Origin: Bugula neritina | Lineage: Eukaryota > Bryozoa > Gymnolaemata > Cheilostomatida > Bugulidae | Reading direction: 5' to 3' | NCBI GenBank assembly: GCA_964035545.1 | Contig: OZ037765.1 | Span: forward strand, 18,966,698-19,030,697 | DNA: 64,000 bases | Translations under genes and position numbers: made by a program | Part shown: piece by piece, positions 46,776 to 60,300 of the stretch | How positions within the stretch are numbered: position 1 is the stretch's first letter | Layout: each line of letters begins with the position of its first letter | Notes under the pieces: generated by a model | The model's input: the letters and a program-made list of their open reading frames with translations, nothing else | Databases searched by the model: none | Told to the model about the DNA's origin: nothing

Positions 46776-46960
46776 TTCAACAATAGCTTTTTGAAACAGT
46801 CCAGTGTTATGAGGACTCATCATCTGAGCTGAGACACTCCCAGCTCCTGCAGATGATCCAAATATGGTAATGAGCACTAGATCTCCACCAAACTTGTCAA
46901 TATTTTCTTTTACCCACATTATAGCAGCTCTTTGATCCCACAAGCCAAAGTTTCCAGTGC
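46776..46960 (-). pseudogene. Copy B exon 4 with GSSAG in place of GESAG
   Basis: 185 nt, open. The nucleophile elbow reads FGSSAGAG, and DPELI has become DLVLI. The catalytic Ser is kept, but the preceding Glu, near-universal in catalytic members, is Ser. Confidence 0.87.
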
Positions 46961-47421
46961 CTATTTGTTATGAAGCAGTATATTGCACTTGAACTGTTGT
47001 TAATAAATAATATTGAATCTACATTCAAGAATTTGGTGAACAAATTGAAGTAAGTTAAAAATAAAAAAGAAATATTATTCATAATCGCCTAGTAAAAGTA
47101 TCGTTTGCTTTCCTTACAGCACAACTTTAAAGATACTATTTAGTGAGTGCATATTTGTATGTGTATGCTTGCATACAGCTATAATACATATATGCAATAC
47201 TGTTGTTAATTTATACTGCAAATAAATTACACTGTGGGTAGTTATTGAGAGTTTAATGCTCAAACATTTAACTCTTTGTAAGAAAGAAAGAATGAGGATA
47301 AATTAATAATTGTAAAAAGCACATTGTTGGCTTGCAATGCAAAAAGAGCCCATGCAAGTCTGACTTCTTACAGAAGTGGTAAAAGTTACATATAAGTATA
47401 AATCATATATATATACCTCAA

Positions 47422-47468
47422 TCTGTGGACAGCGGCTGTTTCGGGGTTTGTCCCCTCATCAGCACAGA
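47422..47468 (-). ncRNA. Hammerhead ribozyme 1 (complete core)
   Basis: Minus strand: stem I TCTGTG/CACAGA (6 pairs), CTGATGA, stem II GGGG/CCCC with ACAAA loop, GAAA, stem III CAG/CTG with CCG loop, then TC. Cleavage is predicted between 47428 and 47427. Every invariant base of a type I hammerhead is present. Confidence 0.9.
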
Positions 47469-47693
47469 ACAGAGTACCATGGCCCACACCTTCGCAATAG
47501 TAGAAACTTATGTTTCTACTAAAGCATATTTAAAAGGTGTGTAAACTCAAGCCAGAGAGCTCAAGTGACTCTAGGGGTCACCTAGGAGTCACGAGCCTTG
47601 CAAAATGCTAGCAGCTTGAGTTTGTGACCATGGTGAGAGAGCTCAATCACTAAATGTCATTGCTGAGCATTAAGTGAGAGCGTAATACCTCAA

Positions 47694-47740
47694 TCTGTGG
47701 ACAGCGGCTGTTTCGGGATTTGTCCCCTCATCTGCACAGA
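47694..47740 (-). ncRNA. Hammerhead ribozyme 2 (core mutated)
   Basis: Same fold, but the core reads CAGATGA instead of CTGATGA and stem II has one G-T pair. The core change should abolish cleavage. Confidence 0.85.
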
Positions 47741-47968
47741 ACAGAGTACCATGGCCCACACCTTCGCAATAGTAAAACTTATAGTTTTACGTACTAAAGC
47801 ATATTTAAAAGGTGTGTAAACTCAAGCCAGAGTGCTCAAGTGACTCTAGGGGTCACCTAGGAGTCACGAGCATTGCAAAATGCTAGCAGCTTGAGTTTGT
47901 GACCATGGTGAGAGTGCTCAATCATTTAATGCCATTGCTGAGCATTAAATGAGAGCGTAATATCTCAA

Positions 47969-48123
<155 letters not shown>

Positions 48124-48339
48124 TTATGTAGGAGCTGCAAGCCTCAAACAGTAATGAAATTAGCTCATTTTATACCTAAAGTTACAATATATAGCAAGCA
48201 AAGGAAATCAAACAAAATGATTTCTCGATTTTTTTAAATTAAAATATTTTTTTAATGTATGAGCAAAAAGAAGGTATTGCACTCAGTTGACATCTGCAAT
48301 TTTAAAATATTGAATTTCAAATAAAAGAAACTTTCTCAC

Positions 48340-48564
48340 CATTTCCATTCGATAAAAATCCTAAAAGCCCGAGTCTGTAGTTGATGGCTACTACAATCAC
48401 ATCTCCAGTTACGGCTAGAGGTGTACCAAAATATATATTTTTGGCTCCAGTTAAATAACTTCCACCATGTATCCAAATCATCACAGCTTTCTTGTTATTA
48501 GAGTTAACTTCTCCTGGCACCGTGATGTTGAGGTGCAGACAATCCTCACTGCCAAAAACTGTTC
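48340..48564 (-). pseudogene. Copy B exon 3 with HGGS oxyanion hole
   Basis: 225 nt, open, acceptor TTGTAG, donor [18 protein letters not shown] is normal, but IHGGSYLTG replaces IHGGGYGTG: the third oxyanion-hole glycine is serine. Confidence 0.87.
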
Positions 48565-48812
48565 CTACAAAACAGAAGATTTAGAGTTATGAATTTAATA
48601 TCAGAGTTTGGATATCTTTTATTTGTGTATATTTGCTGCTTCGTATAGATGTCTATATTACAATTAAGCTGGCAATGTCAATGCCTCTTTATCAAATAAA
48701 CAATTGTAATGAAGCCTTCAACCTATGCTGTCAGCAATGTTTGTATTGAATCGCCTTGCTATTATTGCATGAAACACAACTAAAAATATAATATTTCTAA
48801 ACCTTGACTCAC

Positions 48813-48944
48813 TCGACAAAAACAGGTCTTTTTGTAGACAATATGTTGTTTGGATGGTTGCCTCTCTTACTCCGATCCAAGAAGGATAGGCCTCTGGCTT
48901 TTTAAATCGTAATTTCCCAACTGGTGCTTTAGCATACGGTATCC
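48813..48944 (-). pseudogene. Copy B exon 2
   Basis: 132 nt, acceptor TTATAG, donor TCGA|GTGAG. GIPYAKAPVGKLRFKKPEAY; the usual YAEAP Glu is Lys and CPQ is CLQ. Confidence 0.83.
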
Positions 48945-50233
48945 CTATAAAAAATTTGAGAAAAAATATTTAGTTAGTCAGTTTTTGTCAAATATGTCAT
49001 AAAAGTATCAACATTAAGCCTAGTTTCTGTTTTGTAACCTAAAATGTTTAAGAAGCTAAATGTAGTCTAAATAGACTTTTGCTTAAAAATGTACTTTTAT
49101 TTAAATTCATGTCTAAATTCAATCATAAGGAATAAAAATTAGCCAACACATCGAATGAAAAATAAAAAAGCTGCCACATTAGGGAAGTATTTAGATAATA
49201 AAAATTTTCGTCTAACTACATATCATAACATAGGAATTGTAAAGTTTTACTCTACCACCTTGCAGCTCAGACAATATATGTTATTCTAGAGGCTGAAACA
49301 GAATAATGGCTAAAGACTTTATTCTGTGCATATGAGATACAACAAATAGATTAATTTTTGACCACTTAGCACTTCATAGTTATTTTAAACTACATAGGTA
49401 TTATTCGTATAGTTTGCATTCAGTATTCAAATTGCTTATATATGCTGGGAAGTTTCAACATAGCTTATAAGTCAATCGTCTATATAGTCTATAAAAGCTT
49501 ACAAGTATTCTGTTATAGCGCCTATAACAGGGGTTATAAATAAGTAGGTTATGTAGTTTAATATTTAGAAGCGTTTTGCCAAATAGCTTGCTAGCTGATA
49601 CTAAATTTACATAATATTGTAATACAACTTATATACCTCGCCAGTTGACTGGCCGTAAACCCTGACTCAAATGTATGCCTGGCCCACCGAGTAGCCTGGA
49701 TAATTGTTCTCGTACAACACTTGACGTCCCAAATGAATAAAAATTGTTTTTGAGCTATCTGCATATACACACACATTCTCTTTGTATGTGTTTTTAAATA
49801 AAATCATCACAAACAAAATCCAAAAAATTCCAAAACCAAGAATTATTTAAAATAAGTCATAAACCTGCGTCACCCACAATCAATTATTTTATTAATTCGA
49901 TAAAAGTATATAATATTTGTTTGGATAGTTTTCTATTGTACAAAACTAAACTCTAGCAGCAGTCGCCTGCTCTCCCCCCCCCCCCCTCCATGATAGCACA
50001 TCACATTTCCAATTGACTAATACCAAATAAGAACTACTGAACAAAACCTCCTGATTGCATATTTCTAAAGTTTTTAGCTTTTCAATTACAAGTGCAACAG
50101 AATTCTAACCAATATTGTTATTTCATTCTACAAATAGTGTATTAACTTTTAAGAAATAAATTTTTATTTGATATTTTGCAATGTAATACTATAAGATAAA
50201 TATGATAATAAACCCTTATTACTATTAACATAC
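48945..50233. other. Copy B intron 1
   Basis: 1.3 kb; far shorter than copy A intron 1. A GC-richer island at 49640-49735 is open on the minus strand (SSVVREQLSRLLGGPGIHLS) but was not recognised; it may be a repeat fragment. A C-run lies near 49973-49987. Confidence 0.55.
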
Positions 50234-50381
50234 CTAAAAAGATAGCTACATCTGTGTTATTGTAGGTTAGAGATTTTCCTTTCAACTGTCCTCCATGACT
50301 CAGCTGTACAACAGGATCAGCACCTGCAGCAGTGTGCCACAAGAGAAAATTTAGTATCACAATAAATCTTGCCTTATACAT
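50234..50381 (-). pseudogene. Copy B exon 1: signal peptide
   Basis: 148 nt, donor TTTTTAG|GTATG. MYKARFIVILNFLLWHTAAG is a signal peptide, followed by VVQLSHGGQLKG and the NNT sequon, as in copy A. Confidence 0.87.
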
Positions 50382-50399
50382 TCTCAGTGTTAACAGCGG

Positions 50400-51936
<1,537 letters not shown>

Positions 51937-53489
51937 TTATTGAAAGTGCAACAACATTGCTTGTAAGATGTGTCAAAAGTCACAAAGAGTGATCCATGTT
52001 CTCTTCATAATGTAATTCATCAGGTTGTGAGGCTAACAAGTCTAGTAATACTCCCTACGACTACTTGCAGCTCTGATTTGATACTGGTTGCTAAATCTAC
52101 TCTTATCACAATTATGCATATAAATAATTACATGTAGTTTAATGCTTTCTACTGGTACATGTGACCCACTCATAATATATGCACTCCATTTAAAAATATG
52201 TTAACTAAAAAATTAGAAGATTTATGTTTGTTTTACAATTGATTTACATTGTTGCCTCAGCTTCACAGCAAAAACAAGTCAAATCATGTCTATACAAACT
52301 TAGCAAATAAATTTTCTCAAGAAGTTTCAAGTCAACCACTGTTTAATTCAATGCAGGTGTAGAGCTCTGATGTTTAATTTTGTAATTTGGAGAAAATATA
52401 TCAAAATTTTCAACCGGAAGCACTGTAACCGATATTGAATTTTCATAGCTTTTTTTTCTATACTGAGATGTAGCTCTATTTTATCGCTGCTTACCAATCT
52501 TAATTTTGTGAGCAAAAATAAACTATCATGGTGCATTACTTGAAATTTCAGTAGCTTGACTGGTGACCATTTTTGCTCTTGTCTTTGATCTAGAATGGCA
52601 TCCAGCCAAGCTATAAATGAAATATTGCGTGGTCTTATGTTATATAATATGGCACGTCATACAATTTATAGTGAGCTACTTACCTATGTCAAGTAAGTTC
52701 AGTGACAAAAAAAATCAATTAGATTATGGGAAAATAATAGTAGCTATAGTAACAATGATAAACAAAAATGAAAATATTGTTGTATTTCTTTCTAGATGCT
52801 GAGTCATGTATAGAAACACATTATTGTTTAAACATGCATTCATAATCATCTTATATTTGTTGCACAAATGTAAAGATTTATAAAACACTCATGGACTTAC
52901 TGTAGAGGATTATAGTTTTAAGATAATGGACTGAGCATGCATAGTTTCAATTTTTATTGGTTGATGTTTATAAAACATAGGAGTTTGATTATCCCTCATT
53001 ATACTTTAAATAGCATTTTAGCTGCACTGTTGTACAATAAGATTATACTAAGAATAAAGAAATACTTTTATTTGAGGGAAAATCTTCTAAATTTATATTT
53101 ATTCGGAATTAAATTCAACGCATGATGCACACAGAAAGTTAATACATTCTGTTACTTTCTTTGGCATTATTGCCATAAACATTTATGTAAAGAAATAATA
53201 TTACCATACCATCACAATTATTATTCAATAGTTAAAAACTAAAAATGTATAGTTGCTAAACCCTTACGTAATAAATAGTTCTTTACCCAAAGTCTAACCT
53301 TCGAAATATAATTGATTCACAAAGCTTCACCATTTGACATTATAAAAGCTATAATAGTTACAGAAGAATAATTTGTTTTGCTATAAATTTTGGATGCATT
53401 ACTAATTATAAGTTGTATTACACAAAATCACACAAAAATCTTCAATGTGCTGTTATAAAGCGCAGTTAAATATTGTCCAGCAGGAGAAA
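51937..53489. other. Intergenic region between copies B and C, no gene recognised
   Basis: AT-rich; small open frames at 52348-53125 lack domains. Confidence 0.5.
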
Positions 53490-54020
53490 TAACTTAGAAA
53501 TGTCAGAATAATCACTGCATATAGCAAACTGCAATCATGAGTGATAAAAGCATGATGAGCAGTATAATGTAGTGATCTAATGTTGTGAAGGTATTTCAGT
53601 GTCTAGTATATATGATATAATGAGCCATATACTAGAATAATCACATGAGTTATAGGTGAGTCACTAGAAGGAAAGCAGATATTTGCTGACTAAAAGCGTA
53701 GTCAGCGGAAACAGGAAGTGTGACAAGACAAGGGTGTTTGCTGAGTTGTCCTCTTTCACGTTATCTCCCCCTGAACTCTCTGAGGTGGGCACACATTTAA
53801 CTACAATTAAGTAAAATATAACATGATGTTAGGATGTGAGCAGTTGAAACTATGTCACTTATGCAGAACGTTACTAGACGATTTCAAACCTGCTAAAGCA
53901 CTAAATATTTCCACAAACTTTTAAAAAAGTTTGTGGAAATATTTTCAGGAACATTAGTAGTCATCATCATACAATATTTTGAGCACTCAGTTTATGGAAA
54001 GCTATAACATTTTTTTATTT
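53490..54020. other. 3' flank of esterase copy C
   Basis: Conserved with the flanks of copies A and B (AACAGGAAGTGTGACAAGAC at about 53708; TATCTCCCCCTGAACT). Contains a perfect 20-bp-arm hairpin at 53903-53944. Confidence 0.65.
53903..53944. repeat. Perfect 20-bp-arm hairpin downstream of copy C
   Basis: AAATATTTCCACAAACTTTT and its exact complement separated by 2 nt. An imperfect equivalent exists downstream of copy B. Confidence 0.75.
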
Positions 54021-54104
54021 TACTGCTATTTATTTATTTATATTGTTCTTTATATATATTATGCATGTTTCTATTTGTTTTATATTAGATAATGTATTAC
54101 ATTT

Positions 54105-54345
54105 TTATGAATTATCTTTAATGAAGCATTTAGATTCTAGTTCCACACCTGGAGCTTTGTCAGACAAAACTTGTAGTCTTCTAGCCTCAAACAAAACACT
54201 CTGTACTTTCTCCAGTCTCTCCTTGTGAGGAGTTGTGATCACACTGATGTTGTCTTTGTTTAAATCCAGAAACTTGTTAGTTACAGTGTTGAACTGAGGC
54301 CACTCCGGTACATCATCAGGAAGTGCAACTGGCTGATTGGGGTTT
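54105..54345 (-). CDS. Copy C exon 9: C-terminus and stop
   Basis: 241 nt with [22 protein letters not shown] and KFLDLN, then a charged helix. AATAAA-like signals follow near 54028-54039. Confidence 0.88.
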
Positions 54346-57300
54346 CTATTTATAATATGCACTGAATAAATCACTAATATCTTTATAACAATTAGATGAT
54401 ATATTATATTATAACACATAGTTATATATCTGATATATGCAACAAAATCATGTAAGTATTAACTATTGATCAGTTGCTACCTCATGATATATTTGTTGAA
54501 TATATTTACTCTATGGTAAAATATAAAACTACTCCCAACAAAGCTCCGTCAAATTTTTTTTGTTACTGCTATAGCAAAAAAGCAATTATGACTGAATGCT
54601 CTTTCTAACATCATGCAAATAGCCTTTACTAGGAATCAAACCACTGCACTGGCTTGCGTTTACCCAGGCAGCACCTTAACTAATAAACCATAGCTGCATA
54701 TGATTCCTTCATTACCAAATACAACCTCAATTATCTAAGAAATAATATCATTGGATATAAATTTCTGGGACAAATTTTGAATTTTAAGCAATGCAAGTTT
54801 ATATCTTACCCTGATTTAGCAAAATTAGTCCACATAGTCATCATGGTATTTGATAGTGGTTGTAGATCTTCAGTTGTTGCATTGATGAACTTCAAGTATG
54901 TACTAGTTGCATCTGTGAGTGGATCTTCAAGGTAAGCTATAATAGTCATGGTAAATATGATTGAAACTAGCATATCAAAATATTCACATGTTTAATCTAA
55001 AACTATTTTTGCTTACTGTTTGCACCTACATATATTCAAAAGTTATGGACAATTAATTTTGTAGGTATAAGCACTGAACAAAATCCTTTAAAATGAACAT
55101 CTGACAAATAACCACCATTAACGCATATACTATAGAAATGTGGCTTGCCAGAAATAGTATGTCAGATGAAACATTTTTCTGCTCTTTGCTTTAGAGGATT
55201 TTGAAAATATAAATACGCAATATTTTATTTTCCCAGTTCTTAATAGTAATAAGGCTGTTCATACTTTTTTTCAGCTCTTCATCTTTAGCTGCCTGATACC
55301 CTCCAAAGACCAATCCTACTTCAGCAAAATGATCAGCTGACACTCTGATCCAATCAGGTACTTGGAAAGGTAAGGCAACAGCAGGCGTGAGTTCAGTAAA
55401 GTAGTAAGCATATGTAGATTGGCTAGAAGAACTGTGTTCACTGTGATCCACCAACTTTCTCACACTGTCCACATTAAAGTTCAGTTCACCTGCAAATTTA
55501 AAGTTTAATTTATCCTTTATAATTTAAACAACTGCATGTGATAGCCTTATAAAAACAACTTGAGATATTGCAAAAGTTAGCCATGCAAAAAACTCCCACA
55601 AGCTTATAGTTGCCGTTCCTGTTAGAAAACCCCTGATGAAAAAGGTTTTTGTCAAATCAGGTTAAGGACTTATTCAGTTACTAGGCAAACGCTCTAACCC
55701 TTCGACCACTGCTGCTCCCATGTTTTATGTCAGCATTGCAAAAGTTAGCCATGCAAGTTGACATAAAATATGCACAATGCAATAGCGAGAATAGTAACTG
55801 CGCTTATATATTATAATGCAGTAAGCTATATAATAGCAATTTGAGGCCTGGAATTGCAGCTTCACTAATATCTAGCTAAATAGATGTTTTCTAAATTCTA
55901 AAATATGAATTATAGATGAAGATTTTAGAAACTACATATATAATATATTTATGCAGATGGGATATGCTTAATTATAGAGAACAAACAAAGTAATAGTATA
56001 GGAAAAGAATGACAGAAGTTAGTTTTAACAAATATAATATTTGGAAAATTAAAGAAGATGCACCTGACATAAGAGAATAGGCAATAGCTCTTTGTTGGTT
56101 GTCTGCAAATTGGTCCAGTTGGTATAAATTTACTAAAAACTCAACACACAGTTTAGTAGAAAGTGGAACAGCCATGGCGCACTCTGCTGACTCTAAGATG
56201 CCTTTAATGCTGTCTAATGACAATCCGTTGTTTACTGCATCTTCAGCAGGATAGAACGATAAATAAGATGCAGCACTAGCTTGCATTTCTTGTCCATTGA
56301 AACCTTGCAAGAGGTCAAATCTAAATTATACCAAACATATGACTCAGAGCAAGAAAATGCTAGAATAGGCTACAGCAGGACTATAGTATTTTATTTGATT
56401 GGTAAGACTTGATCAAATACTAAACTATTATAGCATATTAAATGAATATTAAATAGGTGTTGCAATTATAAGCATCCTGATCATATCAAATTTAGACCAT
56501 ATTTGGAAGCCATGATATAAAATCTGGTATACTTTCTACATGCAGAACTATAAGAAATTTGCTAAATTTACTTGCATTTTTGAGACCTTTCAGCTCTTCC
56601 AAAAATCATAAAATATAATTTTAATTTAAAAGGTGGTTGTCCAAATTTATTCTTTGATTGATTCATAATAATACGCATGGTTCTTTTAAAACCTCAAACT
56701 TGACTATAGGTTCTTCAGAGGTTAGCCAATAGGTACATACTTGAAACATACCAAAGTAAAAGGCTGCAAAGTACATTATAATGTTACTGTATTGAAATTA
56801 GCGCTAGTTTGCTAAGCTATTTTAGCTACACTAAGAAAAGCTTTCTACAGCACAGCCAGTGCTAACTCTGGCACTTGGCAATTGTTGGTGTTAGTGAACT
56901 GGTGTAATTTTAAGAGAGCAAAATAAGTAAGTTATTTACATTAATTATATTGTTTCCTTTTTTGTTTATTGTTTATTTATGTTTATCCTGATCATGTAAG
57001 TTTGAATTGCAATAATTGTAGTCTTGACGGTGTCAATAGGATGTAAATAGAAGTCAATGAGATCAACTAATGTATGTTGAATAAAACAAAATAAAGGACA
57101 TCAGTGAAGAGTTAATGCTCAACTCAAAGCCTAGTTCACTACAGTCAAGATTATTTGTAACCAAGTCAAGATAATTCCTGAAGTCAAGTCAAAGATAATT
57201 AAAAAAATTATAATGTTGGACCAGTAGAGAATTTTGGAGCTGGAATTGTCCATGCATACCGATAAGCCGATGTGGGGATAAAGTAGATGAATTTCAGTGA

Positions 57301-60300
57301 TACACCCAAAAGAGAAGTCTCACAGGCCAGCTAAGTCAAAGTGTTATGCAAATATATTCAGTTATGATGAATACAAATGCAGCTAGGAACATTCAAGAAG
57401 TTCATTTGATGATGTGTTTGATGATGTGTGTATGAATTGATCAAAGTTAATAGTTTCTACATCAAGCTGAAACATTGGTTTTAGCTTTTAGCTTTTTTGT
57501 AGCAAATTTGTCAACATAATATGTGTTTTGTTATAATATTTTCTATATGCAAGAAATTAAGTTTTGTAATTGTTATTTGTTATAGTGCAGGCTAAGTTGT
57601 AGAGAGCTTTGTCTGCAAATCTCGTTGACTTGGGTGCTTTACAATTTGAATTAAATCATTGCTAGTATAGGTATCGTGCTAGCATTTTGTCAAAGCCCTC
57701 CAGAAAACTTTCCAGTTTCAAACATAAAAACAGCATTTCCTTGTTACTTTTTCATTGTCATAATAAGTTGTTTAATTGTTGTCATCTATCTAGTGGTATT
57801 ATTATATACAAGTTGGTGATTTAGCACATTTTGGTTAATATTTTAACATTTGTGGTGCATGAATACAAAGCACTGTAGATTGTCATTTAGAGACAACACT
57901 TGTATGTCATTGATATTTGTATGTGAGACATAGGTTATGTTGTAAACAATTGTGTAGGTTGTTTGATTATAAATGCACTCAGTACTAGTTTGTTCACTTT
58001 CAGATCTAAAGCTAAACTTTATATATTGATAAATTGTTTTTTTGTTATATCTGACAATATTTATTGTGATAATTCTCTATGTGTTGGCAGCATCATTTTG
58101 ATAATTTTGTCAATCTCTATGGATTACATATAATTTTTGGTTAAAATTGTTAATTGAACACTTAATTATATAAGATGAGTGGTTTATACATGGAAGTGTT
58201 AAACTTATGTCGGTGAAACAACTCCGAAACAAACTAAATTGCTACGGGATGCCAGCAACTGGCGACAAAGATGAGTTAAAGCATCGCCTACTCAAAAAGT
58301 TTGAAAGTCATCAAACACAGGTGGACAAAAGTACAAAAGATAAGTCTAAGGTAGAAGTAAGTTCACAAAAGGACACACCTTCAAATACCAAACATGAAGA
58401 CTCAGTGCAGCACAATGATTTCAACTCTCGTGACCACAGAAAGGCTGCAAAGGCAAGAAGAAAAGCTGAAATACAAAAACTGCTGAGTGAGATGGACAGC
58501 CCTAGTGATGAGGACTCATCAGGTCACAAAAGGGAAAATTACCACTTGCAAGAAGCTTGTGTTCATGGAAGTCAAATGATGTTTGAGAGGTTACCAGCAC
58601 CTACCCCGCCTGTATTTAATGGCAACGTACTTGAATATCATGATTGGAAAGTAGCATTCGATGGATTGATTGGTCATCTCCCTTTACAACCAAGCCAGAA
58701 GTTCTACTACCTAAAGCAGTATTTGAGTGGTAGAGCACTCAATGCTGTAAGCAGTTTTCTTTTAATGAACACAGAGAAGGCATACATGAAAGCACGAAAT
58801 CTTCTAGACAAGAGATATGGAGATCCTTATTTACTCAGTAGAGAGATTCAAGCAAAGTTGAGAGCTTGGCCAAAAATAGCTACAAGAAACACCGAGGAAC
58901 TACGTGACTTTTCTGACTTCTTAACCAAATGCCTGACAATGAAAAATGAAACAAAATCCTTGAACTATCTTGACAGCGTTTTTGAAATCTTAGAGTTAAC
59001 TCGGAAACTCCCAAAATGGGTCATAAACAAATGGAATGACAAGGCCTATAAATACAGAGAAGAAAATGGAGAACATCCTGATTTTAACAAGTTCGTAAAA
59101 TTTTTGCGCAGGGAGTCAGATAAGGCATGTAATTCTGTGTATTCGTTAGCAGCAGTAAGACAAACACCTGAATCTAATAAAAGGAGGGATGTTTATAGCA
59201 AGGCAATACCAGAAAGAAAGTCTATGATATTGAACAACATTTTTCCACACATTTAACCAGGAAACGTGAAAAGTGTGTTATTTATTCAAAGAAGCATCCT
59301 ACAGTATTACACCAAGAAGACCAGTGGAAGAAACCTGAAAATATTATATGTTATGAAGATGAATCTCCAACAAAAGAAGTGGTAGCTGCTCAAGATATTC
59401 TACGGACTGTAGACCAAGACTTTAAGTACATCGATAATCAGCCTTCAACAGTTTTTGGAAAAGTTGGCAACGTATCACAAGATGACATGAAGTGTATGAA
59501 TATTGAAAGAGAAAACGTAAAGCAAAATGTATCTGGTTGCTTGTCTATGAAAGACGACATTGAGCCATCGCATGGAAGTAAAATAATAGTATTAGTTACC
59601 CGAGAAGAGGTGAAGTTTCAAAAATTTGTAGATCCAGCCATTCAGGACCTGTATGATTTTGCTGATGCAAATTGGTTTGGATACATCTCAAGGAAGTTTA
59701 GAGGAAATTCACATCAAGGAAATGAAGAAAGGAGAATTTCATTCCATATTTTAAGGGCCAAAGCACGTACAACACCATCGATGATCACCACTGTATCTCG
59801 CTTAGAGTTGAAAATAGCAATTCATTTGAGCAAATTAGTTAGACATGAACAAGTGTTTGCAGCACGCGAGTTTGCTTACAATAGTTTTAAGATAGAACTA
59901 GGATATATAGCAAGTAAAACCTGGCCATCTCAAGCATATGTCTCAAATGACATTCAACAAGTAAAGAATCACACCAACATGTTTCAATTGACACATGTCT
60001 CAACCAGAGATAATCTAGCTCAGTTAAAACTTGGGGAAGTAACATTTAACAAACATGAACAGTTGACCGTGCTTTATAGACCAGAATATCTTCGATCAAT
60101 AATAGAAGATCGCTCATCTCCTACATGCTTGGCAAACTATGAATGTATGACAGACTATGCCATGAAGTCAAAGTATAATGATCCTTTACAGTCACAAGAA
60201 CTAGCAATAACAACAATTGTATAGAATGGTTTACAAGGTTCACAATGTTTCACCTAACACTTTATGCTTGCAAAGTAATACTTGGGAAAATACTTAGATG

